NCBI GenBank assembly: GCA_020633075.1
Contig: JACKEI010000001.1
Location: 1,736,001-1,800,000 of the forward strand
Direction of reading: 5' to 3'
Source: Sandaracinaceae bacterium
GTDB lineage: Bacteria; Myxococcota_A; Polyangia; Polyangiales; Houyiibacteriaceae
Length of the DNA: 64,000 bases
Below are positions 22,336 through 30,747 of this stretch, one piece after another. The translations under genes were made by a program, and so were the position numbers. The notes below the pieces were generated by a model. It made no database searches, was not told the DNA's origin, and saw nothing but the letters and a program-made list of their open reading frames with translations. Within the stretch, counting starts at the first letter, position 1, and each line of letters opens with the position of its first letter.

Positions 22336-23493
22336 TCAGCGCTTGGGCGTGATGGGCCCCACGCCGCTGCCGCTGAACAGCGACGCGATGCCGAACGCGT
22401 TCGGATCTAGAGGCTGCGCGCCCAGCTCCAACGTCTTCCCCTGCTGCGCGGCGGCGAAGGCATCCAGCTCCGCGGAGAGCATGTGGGCCACGTCCATCTC
22501 TTCTTGGAGCGACGCGGCGGAGCGCGCCTCGCTCTTGCGGGCCTTCATGACCGAGTGCAAGCCCATGAGCAGCTGCACGTCCTTCGGTCCCACTTCGGCG
22601 TCGATGCGCGCCAACAGGGCGGCGGCCTCGTCCGCAAAGTCCCCCGCCGTGGGGATGCGGTTCACTGGTTGCGACTGCAGGGTATGGCGCACCAGCTCGT
22701 CCACGGCCTGGCTGACGCGCGGGTTGATGGCCGGCAGCGGTGGCACCTCGCAGGCGGCCACCTTGCGCACCGTCTCGGCGTCGTCGCGCCCGTGAAACAG
22801 GCGCCGCCCAGCCAGCATCTCCCACAGGATCACGCCCAGCGCGAAGATGTCCACCGCCTGCCCGTGGGGCTCCTGGCGCACGATCTCCGGCGCCAGGTAG
22901 CCGAACTTGCCGCCGATCATGCCCTCGCCCAGCGCGCTGTTGTCCGACGCGTCGGCCAGGCCGAAGTCCGTGAGCTTCACGACGCCGTTCTTGCCCAGCA
23001 GCAGGTTGTGCGGCGACACGTCGCGGTGGATGATCTTCATGTGCTGCCCCTGCGCGTCCACGGCGGTGTGCGCGTAGGCCAGGCCGGCCGCCAGCTGCTG
23101 TGCGATGTACAGCGCGGTGGGCTCGGGCATGGGCCGGCCCGCCTCGAAGGCGCGGTCCAGCAGCCCCTTGAGCGAGTCCCCGTCCACCAGCTCCATGATC
23201 ATCAGGTAGGTGCCGCCGATGTCGCGCGCGTCGTACACGGGCACGATGTTCGGGTGGCGCAGGGTCATACCCAAGCGCGCTTCGTCCTTGAACATGGCGC
23301 GAAACACGGGGTCCGTGATGCTGGGGAGCACGCGCTTGATGGCCACCGGGTACTCGTCCCCGCCCTCGAAGGTGGCCGTCCCGCGCCAGACCTCCGCCAT
23401 GCCTCCGACCGCGATGCGTGAGACTGGCTTGTACTGCGTCGGCGCCCGACGCAATCGCACGGAAATACTCGATTTTTTTTCCGGCTGGAGCAC
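22336..23493 (-). CDS. Ser/Thr protein kinase (Hanks type), soluble
   Basis: A 385-residue kinase with a complete catalytic domain (residues about 20-290): VGGMAEVWRG glycine loop, VAIKRVLP with the catalytic Lys, IIHRDVSPHNLLL active-site loop, KLTDFGLAD and GYLAPE. The HRDVSPHN variant is common in myxobacterial kinases. The C-terminal 90 residues are helical and have no membrane segment or known sensor domain. The GTG at 23493 is used; a TATTCT hexamer on the minus strand ends 7 nt before it and a TTGACG further upstream is spaced too far (22 bp) to be a standard -35. The substrate is unknown. It faces the DUF1444-like gene tail to tail. Confidence 0.94.
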   Translation of the reverse strand: MLQPEKKSSISVRLRRAPTQYKPVSRIAVGGMAEVWRGTATFEGGDEYPVAIKRVLPSITDPVFRAMFKDEARLGMTLRHPNIVPVYDARDIGGTYLMIMELVDGDSLKGLLDRAFEAGRPMPEPTALYIAQQLAAGLAYAHTAVDAQGQHMKIIHRDVSPHNLLLGKNGVVKLTDFGLADASDNSALGEGMIGGKFGYLAPEIVRQEPHGQAVDIFALGVILWEMLAGRRLFHGRDDAETVRKVAACEVPPLPAINPRVSQAVDELVRHTLQSQPVNRIPTAGDFADEAAALLARIDAEVGPKDVQLLMGLHSVMKARKSEARSAASLQEEMDVAHMLSAELDAFAAAQQGKTLELGAQPLDPNAFGIASLFSGSGVGPITPKR

Positions 23494-23500
23494 TGCGGAG

Positions 23501-23506
23501 AGAATA
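23501..23506 (-). promoter_or_regulatory. Putative -10 element TATTCT (leaderless start)
   Basis: Minus-strand GTATTCT ends 7 nt before the GTG at 23493. It lies in the 37-bp gap between this kinase and the stop of the upstream DNA methyltransferase gene. Confidence 0.35.
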
Positions 23507-23530
23507 CGCTAGGGCAGCGCTGCGGCTCCG

Positions 23531-25417
23531 TCAATCTGCGTCGCGCTCGACCGCGAAACGGGCCTCGGCGAAGGCGCTGGCCGCGCTGAGCGCCCGCTCG
23601 AAGCCCCACGGCGTGCGGGCCTCGCGGTGGTGACCGAGGTCGCTGTGCTCGGGCAGACGCGCGTGGTGGTCCACCAAGCACAGGGCGATCAGCTCCTCGC
23701 CCAGCCGGACCCCCTCACGCCACTCGTCGACGTCGAGGGGCGGCGGGACGGCGGGGTAGTCCCCCTTCAGCAGGGCATCGAAGCGCTGCTGGTAGGCCGG
23801 CGCCATCAGCCAGGTCAGCGCCCAGGCGATGACCTCGCGTGCAGCAGGGGGCTGCGGGAGCTCCGAGGCCCACGCGGCCAGCACGTCCTCGTCCACGTTG
23901 CTGGCCCCGTCCGGCCCGTGCGTGGGGAACGCCCGCGCGCGGCAGGACGAGCGTGACGAGAGCAGGCAGTTGTCCGGGATGGCGCGCACCGCCAGCGCGT
24001 GCGCCCACGGGCGCTCACCGCGGTCCTTGCGCACGGTCACCAGCGCCAGCTCGCTCTGCTGCATGGCCTCGATCAGCGCCGGGCGGGGGCGGTGGCAGAG
24101 AGGCGCGACCGGAACGAAGTACGCCGACTCGAAGGGGCGGTAGGCGATGGGCAGGATGCAGCGGGCGGGGTCCTCAGCCCAAGCCCGCGCGAGCGCCTCC
24201 CGCGCGCGCGCCGGGGAGTAGTGCTGCTGCTCTTGGAGTGCGCGGGCCAGATCCGCGTCTTCGCGCCCCGCGAGGAAGCGCTGGACGCGGTCTCTGAGGC
24301 GCGCCGGATCACGGTCCACGACCACGTCGTCCCGGTTGGTCTGCACCCCCTCCTGGTGAAAGGGCATCAGCGCCGGGAGCGCGACGTAGTCGCTGGGCCA
24401 CTCGTCCCCGGCCCCCGCGCCGAAACGGTAGAGGGGCGCGACCGGCGTGGTGAACGCGCCCTCCCCCGCCGGCCACGCGGCGAGCGCCGCCCACTTCTCG
24501 TCCAGGGTCCCGCGCACCCGCCAGGTGCCGACGCGCGCGCGCACCGCGCCCTGCTCGTCCTCGGCACCCCTCCCGCGCGACCACGCGGTGAGCACGGCCA
24601 CGCCCGGCCGCACGCCGAAGACGTTGTCGTCACGCCCCGCCATGCGGGCCACCAGCGCGCTGCCGCCGAGGTCCCACACGGAGATGCCGTCGAACCAGCG
24701 GCAGAGCGCGCCCCGCAGACCGCGGTGCACAGGGCCATCGAGGAAGGACGCGTTCATCACCAGCGAGACGACGCCGCCCCCTTCGGCGCTGCGCACGGCC
24801 TCGCAGGCCCAGCGCAGGAAGCGCACGTAGGTGTCCGAGAGCACCCCCAGCTTGCGCTCGGCCAGGCGCTCTCCGTCCACGCCGCGGCGGAAGTCCTCGA
24901 GCAGCGCCTCCATGCGCGCGTCGCCGCGGTTTTCGGAGCGCGCCGCCCACGGGGGGTTGCCCAGCACCACCACGCGACCGCCGGGCGGCAGCTCCACGTC
25001 GCAGGCGAGGGTGTCGCGCGCGTCGAGCGCGAGCGGCCAGCCTGCCGCCGAGAAGGCCTCCCCGAGGGCGCCGCGAGCGTCGCGGAGGACGTCCTGGTCC
25101 AGGTCCCAGCCGCTCACCCGCCACGGGCGCGTAGCGGCGCTGCCCGGACCCGCGACGGTGTGGGCGGCGGCCAAGAAGGTGCCCGTGCCGCAGCTGGGGT
25201 CCACCAGGTGCACGCTCTCGTCGGCCAGTCCCCCGCTCGCTCCCAGCGCGATCAGCGCGGCGTGGGCGCGCTCTGCCATGGCGCGCGCCAGCTCAGGGGG
25301 CGTGTGCACCACGCCACGCAGGCGCCGCTCGGCGTCGCGCTCGCGCCACGCCTCACTGCGCCGAAGCGCGGCTTCCCACGCCGCGCGCTCCACCGGACCG
25401 AGCTCGAACACGCTCAA
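23531..25417 (-). CDS. Orphan N6-adenine DNA methyltransferase, type ISP-like
   Basis: A 628-residue gamma-type DNA methyltransferase. A lead-in GVVHTPPELA is followed by SAM motif I DPSCGTGTFL (residues 73-82), motif IV NPPW (154-157) and the family's long specificity region. The C-terminal part has IAYRPFESAYFVP and CHRPRPALIEAM, as in the target-recognition domain of type ISP enzymes. Those enzymes carry a nuclease and a helicase-like motor in the same chain; both are absent here, and no nuclease gene is adjacent. It would therefore modify DNA without restricting it, or work with partners in the same operon. Its ATG overlaps the stop of the upstream lipoprotein gene as ATGA. It is the last gene of a run starting with a uracil-DNA glycosylase. 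Confidence 0.88.
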   Translation of the reverse strand: MSVFELGPVERAAWEAALRRSEAWRERDAERRLRGVVHTPPELARAMAERAHAALIALGASGGLADESVHLVDPSCGTGTFLAAAHTVAGPGSAATRPWRVSGWDLDQDVLRDARGALGEAFSAAGWPLALDARDTLACDVELPPGGRVVVLGNPPWAARSENRGDARMEALLEDFRRGVDGERLAERKLGVLSDTYVRFLRWACEAVRSAEGGGVVSLVMNASFLDGPVHRGLRGALCRWFDGISVWDLGGSALVARMAGRDDNVFGVRPGVAVLTAWSRGRGAEDEQGAVRARVGTWRVRGTLDEKWAALAAWPAGEGAFTTPVAPLYRFGAGAGDEWPSDYVALPALMPFHQEGVQTNRDDVVVDRDPARLRDRVQRFLAGREDADLARALQEQQHYSPARAREALARAWAEDPARCILPIAYRPFESAYFVPVAPLCHRPRPALIEAMQQSELALVTVRKDRGERPWAHALAVRAIPDNCLLSSRSSCRARAFPTHGPDGASNVDEDVLAAWASELPQPPAAREVIAWALTWLMAPAYQQRFDALLKGDYPAVPPPLDVDEWREGVRLGEELIALCLVDHHARLPEHSDLGHHREARTPWGFERALSAASAFAEARFAVERDAD

Positions 25418-25935
25418 TCGCAGCGCCGCGCGCAGCCCTCGTCGTCGTCGCAGTCGTAGACCACTTCCTGGCCGCAGACCGAGAGCGTGTAGCGGCTGCG
25501 CGCGCGCTCCACCTGGCGTACGTCGTCGCAGCCGAACTCCGCCGCGGCCCAGCGCGCGACGAACTCGCCGTGGTCGCCCTCGGCGGGACCTTCCCCGGTG
25601 AAGGAGGACGCCACGGGGACGTAGTCACAGACCCGGGTGCAGGTGCTCTCGTCGCACTCGTAGGTGTGGCGCTGGCCGCAGGCCTCGAGGGCGTAGCGCG
25701 CGCCCCGCGTCCACTCCATGCCGCCCACCTCGCGGATGTCCGCCGGGGCGCAGTCGAACTCGTCGGCCGCGGTCAGCTTGGCCCGCCGAAACGGGGCGCC
25801 TGGGGTGGTGCCGCCGCAGGCTGCCAGCTCCGGCAGGCACAGCGACCCCAGCAAGGCCAACAGGAGCAGCGAGGCCGAGCTGGAGTGGAAGCGCCGGGGC
25901 GGGCTTGCGACGGAGAGGGGCGCGGCGGTGGGCAT
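25414..25935 (-). CDS. Lipoprotein with two tandem Cys-rich repeats
   Basis: A 173-residue lipoprotein (signal ending LPELAAC). The mature part contains two copies of one module: FDCAPADIREVGGMEWTRG leading to RYALEACGQRHTYECD, and FGCDDVRQVERARSRYTLSV leading to CGQEVVYDCDDDEG. Each has a leading Cys, a Tyr/Leu strand, CGQ, and a closing C-x-x-x-C pair. A module of this kind is seen in other myxobacterial lipoproteins; its function is unknown. The ATG at 25935 (MPTAAPLSV) is chosen over a TTG at 25971. The stop overlaps the methyltransferase ATG by four bases, an unexpected pairing of an envelope protein and a DNA enzyme. Confidence 0.85.
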   Translation of the reverse strand: MPTAAPLSVASPPRRFHSSSASLLLLALLGSLCLPELAACGGTTPGAPFRRAKLTAADEFDCAPADIREVGGMEWTRGARYALEACGQRHTYECDESTCTRVCDYVPVASSFTGEGPAEGDHGEFVARWAAAEFGCDDVRQVERARSRYTLSVCGQEVVYDCDDDEGCARRCD

Positions 25936-25986
25936 CGCCGCGAAGGTGCCAGAGGAGCCCCCGGAGGGCAACGTCGGGCGCGAAGC

Positions 25987-27243
25987 TCAGCCCAGGCGGA
26001 GGTAGCGGGCCGTGGAACCCTCCCGGAAGCCCACCCCGCAGGGGTCGAGAACCAGGCCGTCCTCCCGCTCACCGAGGGCTCCCACCACCCACTCGGGCTC
26101 CTGCGTGCGCAAGGCCCGCTCGAGCGCGGCGCTGCGGCCCTCGTCGTGCCCGCGAGCCAGCGTGAGGAGCGCGCCTCGGGCGTCCGTGAAGGCCAGGGCG
26201 CCGTCTCGGGAGGTGTGAGCTGGCGCGAAGACCACGAAGGGCTCGGACAAGCCCGGGTAGGCCTTGATCTCGCGCTGGCAGCGCGCGCGAACGACGCTCA
26301 GGTCCCGCTCGGCGTGCTCCAGGATGCGGGCATAGCCCAGCGCGTCGAGGCCGTTCGAGAGCTCGTACTGGAGGACGCGAATGCGGCGCGGTGACGGCCC
26401 CGGGTCCACCTCGGCGAGGCCGACGCGCACCGTCCGGGGGCAAGGGCCGAGGGACGCCACCCCCTGGCGCGTGCGGCACTCGACCAACAGCTCGCCGGAC
26501 TCCGTGTCGATCAGCAAGCGCCTCTCGATGCCGCTGCGCTCCGCGCCGGCGACCCACTCGCGTGCCAGCTCCACCAGGACGCGGTCCGACACCATCTCGG
26601 CGCGCGAGTCCACGAACGGCCCCATCATGACGCGCAGCCGCTCGCGCTCGGTGCCGCTGGGCGTCCTCTGGCGGGCAGCGGCGGTGAAGCGCGAGGCCTC
26701 GTCGAGCAGGCGCGCCACGACCACTACGTCCCGCGTCAGGAGGGCCGCGCGCAGGCGCCCCAGGTAGCGCGCCAGCCCCAGCGGGAGCGGCGCCGGGCTG
26801 GCCGCGATGAGGCGCTCGCGAGCGGCCAGCACCGAGGGCGCCTCGGCCGCCTCGTCCACCCCCACCCGCACGACCGCCGTCACGAGGTCCTCGAAGGCTG
26901 CGGCTGCCCCGGCGAGGGGTTCGTCGGCGCGTGCGTGCTCGTCCGGCGGCGGGAGCGACTCGCGGCGCAGCGCTGGACGCTCCGGTGCGATGGTGGGGCT
27001 GCGCGGCGGGACGCTCGGCACGGCGCTCGGGGCGGCGCTGTCGTAGCCGAGCAGCGCGAGCGCGGCGTCCACGAGTGGCCCCTGATGCAGGCCGTCGGAC
27101 GTCACGGCCCGGGCCCCGCTTCCGTCCGCGCTCACGGTGACGGTGACCCACTCGCAGCGTCCGTCGAGCTCGACCTCGAGCAACGCCCGCCGCAGCCCTG
27201 GGGCGCCTCTCTGCGGCGCGGGGGGTCCCGAGTGCCCGGTCAT
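25987..27243 (-). CDS. Conserved unknown protein in the UDG-methyltransferase operon
   Basis: A 418-residue soluble protein. The N-terminal 60 residues (LLEVELDGRCEWVTVTVSAD) look like a small beta domain, then a Pro-rich linker, then about 300 residues of mixed alpha/beta sequence (ERRLLIDTESGELLVECR, VRVGLAEVDPGPSPRRIRVL, IKAYPGLSEPFVVFAPAH, ending in GLVLDPCGVGFREGSTARYL). No signal, membrane segment or catalytic motif was recognised. Its ATG overlaps the stop of the HEAT/TPR gene as ATGA, so it is made together with it. Only the operon context gives a hint of role. Confidence 0.75.
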   Translation of the reverse strand: MTGHSGPPAPQRGAPGLRRALLEVELDGRCEWVTVTVSADGSGARAVTSDGLHQGPLVDAALALLGYDSAAPSAVPSVPPRSPTIAPERPALRRESLPPPDEHARADEPLAGAAAAFEDLVTAVVRVGVDEAAEAPSVLAARERLIAASPAPLPLGLARYLGRLRAALLTRDVVVVARLLDEASRFTAAARQRTPSGTERERLRVMMGPFVDSRAEMVSDRVLVELAREWVAGAERSGIERRLLIDTESGELLVECRTRQGVASLGPCPRTVRVGLAEVDPGPSPRRIRVLQYELSNGLDALGYARILEHAERDLSVVRARCQREIKAYPGLSEPFVVFAPAHTSRDGALAFTDARGALLTLARGHDEGRSAALERALRTQEPEWVVGALGEREDGLVLDPCGVGFREGSTARYLRLG

Positions 27244-29042
27244 TCGCCCAGCCTCCTGCCCAGCGCCTCGTTCAGGCGCTGCAGCTCGAAGCGCAGCTCC
27301 GAGGGCGCCCGGCGTAGATCCAGCGAGAGGGCCTCCGCCACCAGGCCGCGGGCGATGTCGTGGCGCCCTCCCCGCTCCAGCTCCTCGGCGCGCCGCACGA
27401 AGGCACGCGCGACCGCGGAGACCACGGCGGGGTGGCGCTCCACTCGCGGTCGCTCCGCCGCGAGCGCGCGGCGGAAGGCGTTGAGCGCCTGCGCGTACTC
27501 ACGGCGGCGCGCGAACGCGAGGCCCATGGCGATGAGCGGCCGCGCCCACCCCGGCCGCTGGGCGGAGGCGAACTCGAAGCGGGCCGTAGCCCGGGCGACC
27601 GCTCCGAGCCCGAGCCAGACGGCCCCGATCAGGGTGTTCCAGTAGGCCCGCAGGCGCTGTCGGAAGGGCGCGTTGACGCCGCGCTCGGAGGCCGCCGCGT
27701 CCCGGCTCTCGTCCGGGTCTGGCACGATGGCCTCCTCGCCGCGGAGCTCCATGCGCGCCGCGATGGCGTCGATGGCCTCTTCGATCTCCGCCCGCTCCGC
27801 AGACACCGCGGTGGCCCGGCGATGCACACCCAGCTGGGTCAGCACACGCCCGTCGGCGATGCGCGCGAGGGTGCGGCAGGCGCGCGTACGCAAGGCGGGT
27901 TCCGAGGACTCGAGGTAGCGACAGACCGCGTCGCCCTGCTCCGCGCTCCCCAGCGCCTCGAGCGCCTCGAGGACGAACGGCGCAAGGGACTGATCATCCC
28001 GCGCGAGCGCGTCGGCCACCTCGCGGGCGCCCCGCGGGTCGCCAGCGAGACCGAGCGCGCCCGCGATGATGAGGTGGGTGTCCTCGAGGGCCGTCCGCTC
28101 GAACGCTGCTCGTAGCGCGACCACGGCGCGGGGGTCGTCGATGCGCCCGAGCGCGCGCGCCGACTCCCTCACGAGCGCGTCCACGCCGGAGTGCAGCGCC
28201 GCCACCAGAGAAGGCACCAGGCGCGGGTCCCCGGCGTGACGCAGCGCCGCCAGCACGTCGCGCCGCTCCGGCGCAGTCAGCGCGCCGTCCGCTCCCTCGA
28301 CCAGCGCTCCCAGGTGCCCCACGACCGCGTCCGGAAGATCTCGCACGCGCAAGAAGACCTGAGCCCTCTCGGTGCCCGCGAGCTGGACCACGGGCTCGTG
28401 CTCCAGCTGTCCATCCCAGAAGTGGGCGATGTCCGCCTCCAGCTGCTGGACCAGTCGCTCCCAGCCCTCGCGCTCTGCCCTCGTCGCGCGGCCCCCACCC
28501 TGCAGCCGCGTACGCACGCCGGCCAGCTCGTAGGCCAGCTCGACGTTGCGGTTCTGTGCCACGCCGTCGGCCACCACGCGGAGCTGCTCGCTGGAGAGAG
28601 CCCGGTAGTCCACCAGCGCGGAGAGGCGCTGCAGGGCCGCCCGGCGCTGCCCCAGCGTGCCCCCGCGGGCCAGCGCCAGCAGCGTGTTGACGTCGGTCAT
28701 GTCGGACAAGACGATGGCCGAGCCCGCCGGGGCCATGACCTGCCCCATGAAGGACGAGTCCGCGGACGCTGGACCGAGCGTGCTGGCGCCGTCGGGGCGC
28801 TGTGGGTCTGTGCGCGAGGCGGACTCGAGCGCCGCTCCGTCGCTCCCGCGGGGCAACGCCCCTGCGAGCGTGGCGGCGTGACAAGCCGAGAGGATCTGCA
28901 CCAACGTGAGCGCCACGTCGCGGTCGTCCGTCTCCGCCGGCAAGGCGAGCTCGGTACGCACCGTGCCCTCGGCGGCGCCCAGGCCCACGCGCAGCGCTTG
29001 CACCAAACGCGCGACCCGCGCGTCCCCCGCAGCCAAGGTCAC
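27240..29042 (-). CDS. HEAT-repeat and TPR-like scaffold protein
   Basis: A 600-residue alpha-helical protein. Residues about 250-420 hold HEAT repeats (LAALRHAGDPRLVPSLVAAL, RESARALGRIDDPRAVVAL, IIAGALGLAGDPRGAREVA, EALEALGSAEQGDAVCRYL, TRACRTLARIADGRVLTQLG). The C-terminal 120 residues look like TPRs (ARPLIAMGLAFARRREYAQA). The N-terminal half is also helical. Such solenoids act as protein-binding scaffolds. The GTG start overlaps the stop of the upstream acidic protein gene as GTGA, and its own stop overlaps the next ATG, so translational coupling is expected along the whole run. Partners are unknown. Confidence 0.82.
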   Translation of the reverse strand: MTLAAGDARVARLVQALRVGLGAAEGTVRTELALPAETDDRDVALTLVQILSACHAATLAGALPRGSDGAALESASRTDPQRPDGASTLGPASADSSFMGQVMAPAGSAIVLSDMTDVNTLLALARGGTLGQRRAALQRLSALVDYRALSSEQLRVVADGVAQNRNVELAYELAGVRTRLQGGGRATRAEREGWERLVQQLEADIAHFWDGQLEHEPVVQLAGTERAQVFLRVRDLPDAVVGHLGALVEGADGALTAPERRDVLAALRHAGDPRLVPSLVAALHSGVDALVRESARALGRIDDPRAVVALRAAFERTALEDTHLIIAGALGLAGDPRGAREVADALARDDQSLAPFVLEALEALGSAEQGDAVCRYLESSEPALRTRACRTLARIADGRVLTQLGVHRRATAVSAERAEIEEAIDAIAARMELRGEEAIVPDPDESRDAAASERGVNAPFRQRLRAYWNTLIGAVWLGLGAVARATARFEFASAQRPGWARPLIAMGLAFARRREYAQALNAFRRALAAERPRVERHPAVVSAVARAFVRRAEELERGGRHDIARGLVAEALSLDLRRAPSELRFELQRLNEALGRRLGE

Positions 29043-29617
29043 CTCTCGCTCCCGCCCGCGCCCAGGTCCCGGCCCGAACGACGCAGCAGCTCTGCCGAGA
29101 AGTCCTCCGTGTCTTCGTCGGGCCCGAGCGCCCCGGGCTCGTGCTCGTCCCCCTCGAGGGCAGGCAGACCGGGCAGCTCCAGGCCGGCCAACACCTCGAC
29201 GCCCGCCGCGGCGTCGCCGTCGTCAGGCGCGCCGCTACCGCTCAGCTCCCCGAAGAGGGCGTCCACCCCCAGATCCTCGTCCAGACCGAGCGCGTCGCCC
29301 TCGCGGGTGTAGCCACCCTCGTCCTCGTCCAGAAAGAGCAGCGCTGAGGGGTCCACGGCGTCCTCGGCTGGGCCGACATCGTGCCAGCGCTGGAGCGACC
29401 CCGACTCGTGCTCCAGGTCCCCCGGCAGCAACGACGCGGGGTCCTCCAGGTGCGACTTCGCGTCGTCGAGCCCGACCACTTCGTCGTCGTCACCCGCGAT
29501 GAGCCCGTCCAGGTGGGACTCGTCCTCCAGGTAGCTCTCCTCGCGGGGCAGCAGCGGGCGCGAGGGCTCCGACGGCTTGCGCGGGGGCAATGGCTCCGAC
29601 GGCTTGCGCGGCGTCAT
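29039..29617 (-). CDS. Acidic disordered protein, unknown
   Basis: A 192-residue protein with a basic Pro-Ser-rich N-terminus (MTPRKPSEPLPPRKPSEP, a repeated KPSEP unit) and a long Asp/Glu-rich remainder (GDDDEVVGLDDAKSHLED, FLDEDEGGYTREGDALGL). It is predicted to be mostly disordered and could bind basic partners such as DNA-binding proteins or act as a nucleic-acid mimic; this is speculation. The ATG overlaps the stop of the uracil-DNA glycosylase gene as ATGA, and its stop overlaps the HEAT protein's GTG. No domain was recognised. Confidence 0.78.
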   Translation of the reverse strand: MTPRKPSEPLPPRKPSEPSRPLLPREESYLEDESHLDGLIAGDDDEVVGLDDAKSHLEDPASLLPGDLEHESGSLQRWHDVGPAEDAVDPSALLFLDEDEGGYTREGDALGLDEDLGVDALFGELSGSGAPDDGDAAAGVEVLAGLELPGLPALEGDEHEPGALGPDEDTEDFSAELLRRSGRDLGAGGSER

Positions 29618-30549
29618 CGTCCCCCCTCCGCCGGGCCCTTGCCGAGCATGCCCATCACCAGCTGGAGGTCCTCCCAGACGTCGCGCTTGAACTGAGGGCT
29701 CCGGAGCAGGAACGCCGGGTGATAGGTGGGCATGACGGGGACCCCTTCGTACTTGCTCCAGACGCCTCGCCAGCGCTTCTGCCCGGGCGTCATGCAGCCC
29801 AGCGACTCGGTGGCGCACTTGCCGAGAGCCACGATGGCGCGCGGCCGAACATGAGCCAGCTGACCCCGCAGAAAGGGCGAGCACGCCTCGGCCTCCGCCG
29901 GCAGCGGGGTACGGTTCTCGGGTGGCCGGCACTTCACGACGTTGCAGATGTAGACGTCGTCGCGCCCGTAGCCCATGGCTGCGATCATCTTGTCCAGCAG
30001 CTGACCGGCCGGGCCGACGAAGGGCTGGCCCTCCTGGTCCTCGTGGTAGCCGGGGCCCTCGCCCACGAACACCAAGTCGGTCTGGACCTTGCCGCGAGCG
30101 AACACGCTGGTGGTACGCCCGACGTGCAGGCCACACGCCGTGCAGGCAGCCGCCTGATCCTGGAGGACGTTCAGCGGGGGGAACGCGGCGGCTAGGGGGG
30201 GCCGCGGCGCGTCAGGAAGGTCGCGGGCGGCTTCGGGCGACGCGGGGACTTCGGGCCGCGGACGGGCCGCTTCGGGCAGCGGACGGGCCGCTTCGGGCAG
30301 CGGACGGGCCGCTTCGGGCAGCGGACGGGCCGCTTCGGGCCGCGGACGGGCCGCTTCGGGCCGCGGACGGGCCGCTTCGGGCTGTGGGCGGGCCGCTTCG
30401 GGCGGCGCGGGCGTCTCGGCGCTCTTGCGACGCAGCTCCGGCACGCTCACCGCGGGGAAGCCCTCCCCGGCGAGCTCCTGCTCCCAGCGCAGCACCTCGT
30501 CGAGGGCGTCTGCGATCGCGAGGAGCTCGCGCTTGATCTCTTCGGGCAT
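29614..30549 (-). CDS. Uracil-DNA glycosylase, family 4 (Fe-S)
   Basis: Removes uracil from DNA to start base-excision repair. The catalytic domain (residues about 130-305) has the family-4 iron-sulfur cysteines in CTAC, VVKCRPPENRTP and EACSPF plus the active-site segment FVGEGPGYHEDQEGQPFVG and the C-terminal HPAFLLRSP. The start chosen is the ATG at 30549 (MPEEIKRELL); a longer open frame reaches 30657. Between the N-terminal helix and the catalytic domain lies a Pro-rich linker made of seven EAARPxP heptads encoded by a 21-bp tandem repeat. It heads the minus-strand run of six genes ending in a DNA methyltransferase. The N-terminal extension is longer than in typical 200-residue enzymes. 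Confidence 0.93.
   Translation of the reverse strand: MPEEIKRELLAIADALDEVLRWEQELAGEGFPAVSVPELRRKSAETPAPPEAARPQPEAARPRPEAARPRPEAARPLPEAARPLPEAARPLPEAARPRPEVPASPEAARDLPDAPRPPLAAAFPPLNVLQDQAAACTACGLHVGRTTSVFARGKVQTDLVFVGEGPGYHEDQEGQPFVGPAGQLLDKMIAAMGYGRDDVYICNVVKCRPPENRTPLPAEAEACSPFLRGQLAHVRPRAIVALGKCATESLGCMTPGQKRWRGVWSKYEGVPVMPTYHPAFLLRSPQFKRDVWEDLQLVMGMLGKGPAEGGR
30253..30399. repeat. 21-bp coding minisatellite (EAARPxP)x7
   Basis: Seven tandem 21-bp units (core GCCGCTTCGGGC plus nine bases that vary at one to three positions) encode the linker of the uracil-DNA glycosylase as EAARPQP, EAARPRP or EAARPLP. Units are nearly identical, so copy number could vary between strains without frameshift. 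It is not a CRISPR array: there are no spacers and the units are coding. Confidence 0.9.
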
Positions 30550-30661
30550 GGTCGTTGGGTACACGTCCGAGGCGCTCACAGCAAGCCCCGCCGGAGGGAG
30601 CCGGGCCGAGGGCCCAGTTATGCCCAGCGTCCCTAATTGCGGTCCCCCTGTGTGCACTTCA

Positions 30662-30691
30662 TTGACGAGGGCCGGTCAACGTTTGTACCTT
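30662..30691 (+). promoter_or_regulatory. Putative promoter TTGACG-18-TACCTT for the PP2C gene
   Basis: TTGACG (30662-30667) and TACCTT (30686-30691) are 18 bp apart in the 198-bp gap between the divergent glycosylase and phosphatase genes. The 5' leader would be about 50 nt. The -35 is also one arm of a small inverted repeat, TTGAC-N8-GTCAA (30662-30679). The rest of the gap shows nothing else. Confidence 0.4.
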
Positions 30692-30747
30692 CGCGTCACC
30701 GGGCGATTCCGCTCGGCAGACCCGCAGCAGCGCAAGGCGAGACTCAG

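Noticed and set aside
26069..27151. Arg/Gly/Ala-rich frame in the operon at 26-27 kb
   Set aside because: Shifted frame over the unknown protein gene at 25987-27243, whose frame has normal amino-acid composition and 4-bp overlaps.
30253..30399. CRISPR array
   Set aside because: 21-bp units without spacers, in frame inside a glycosylase gene.
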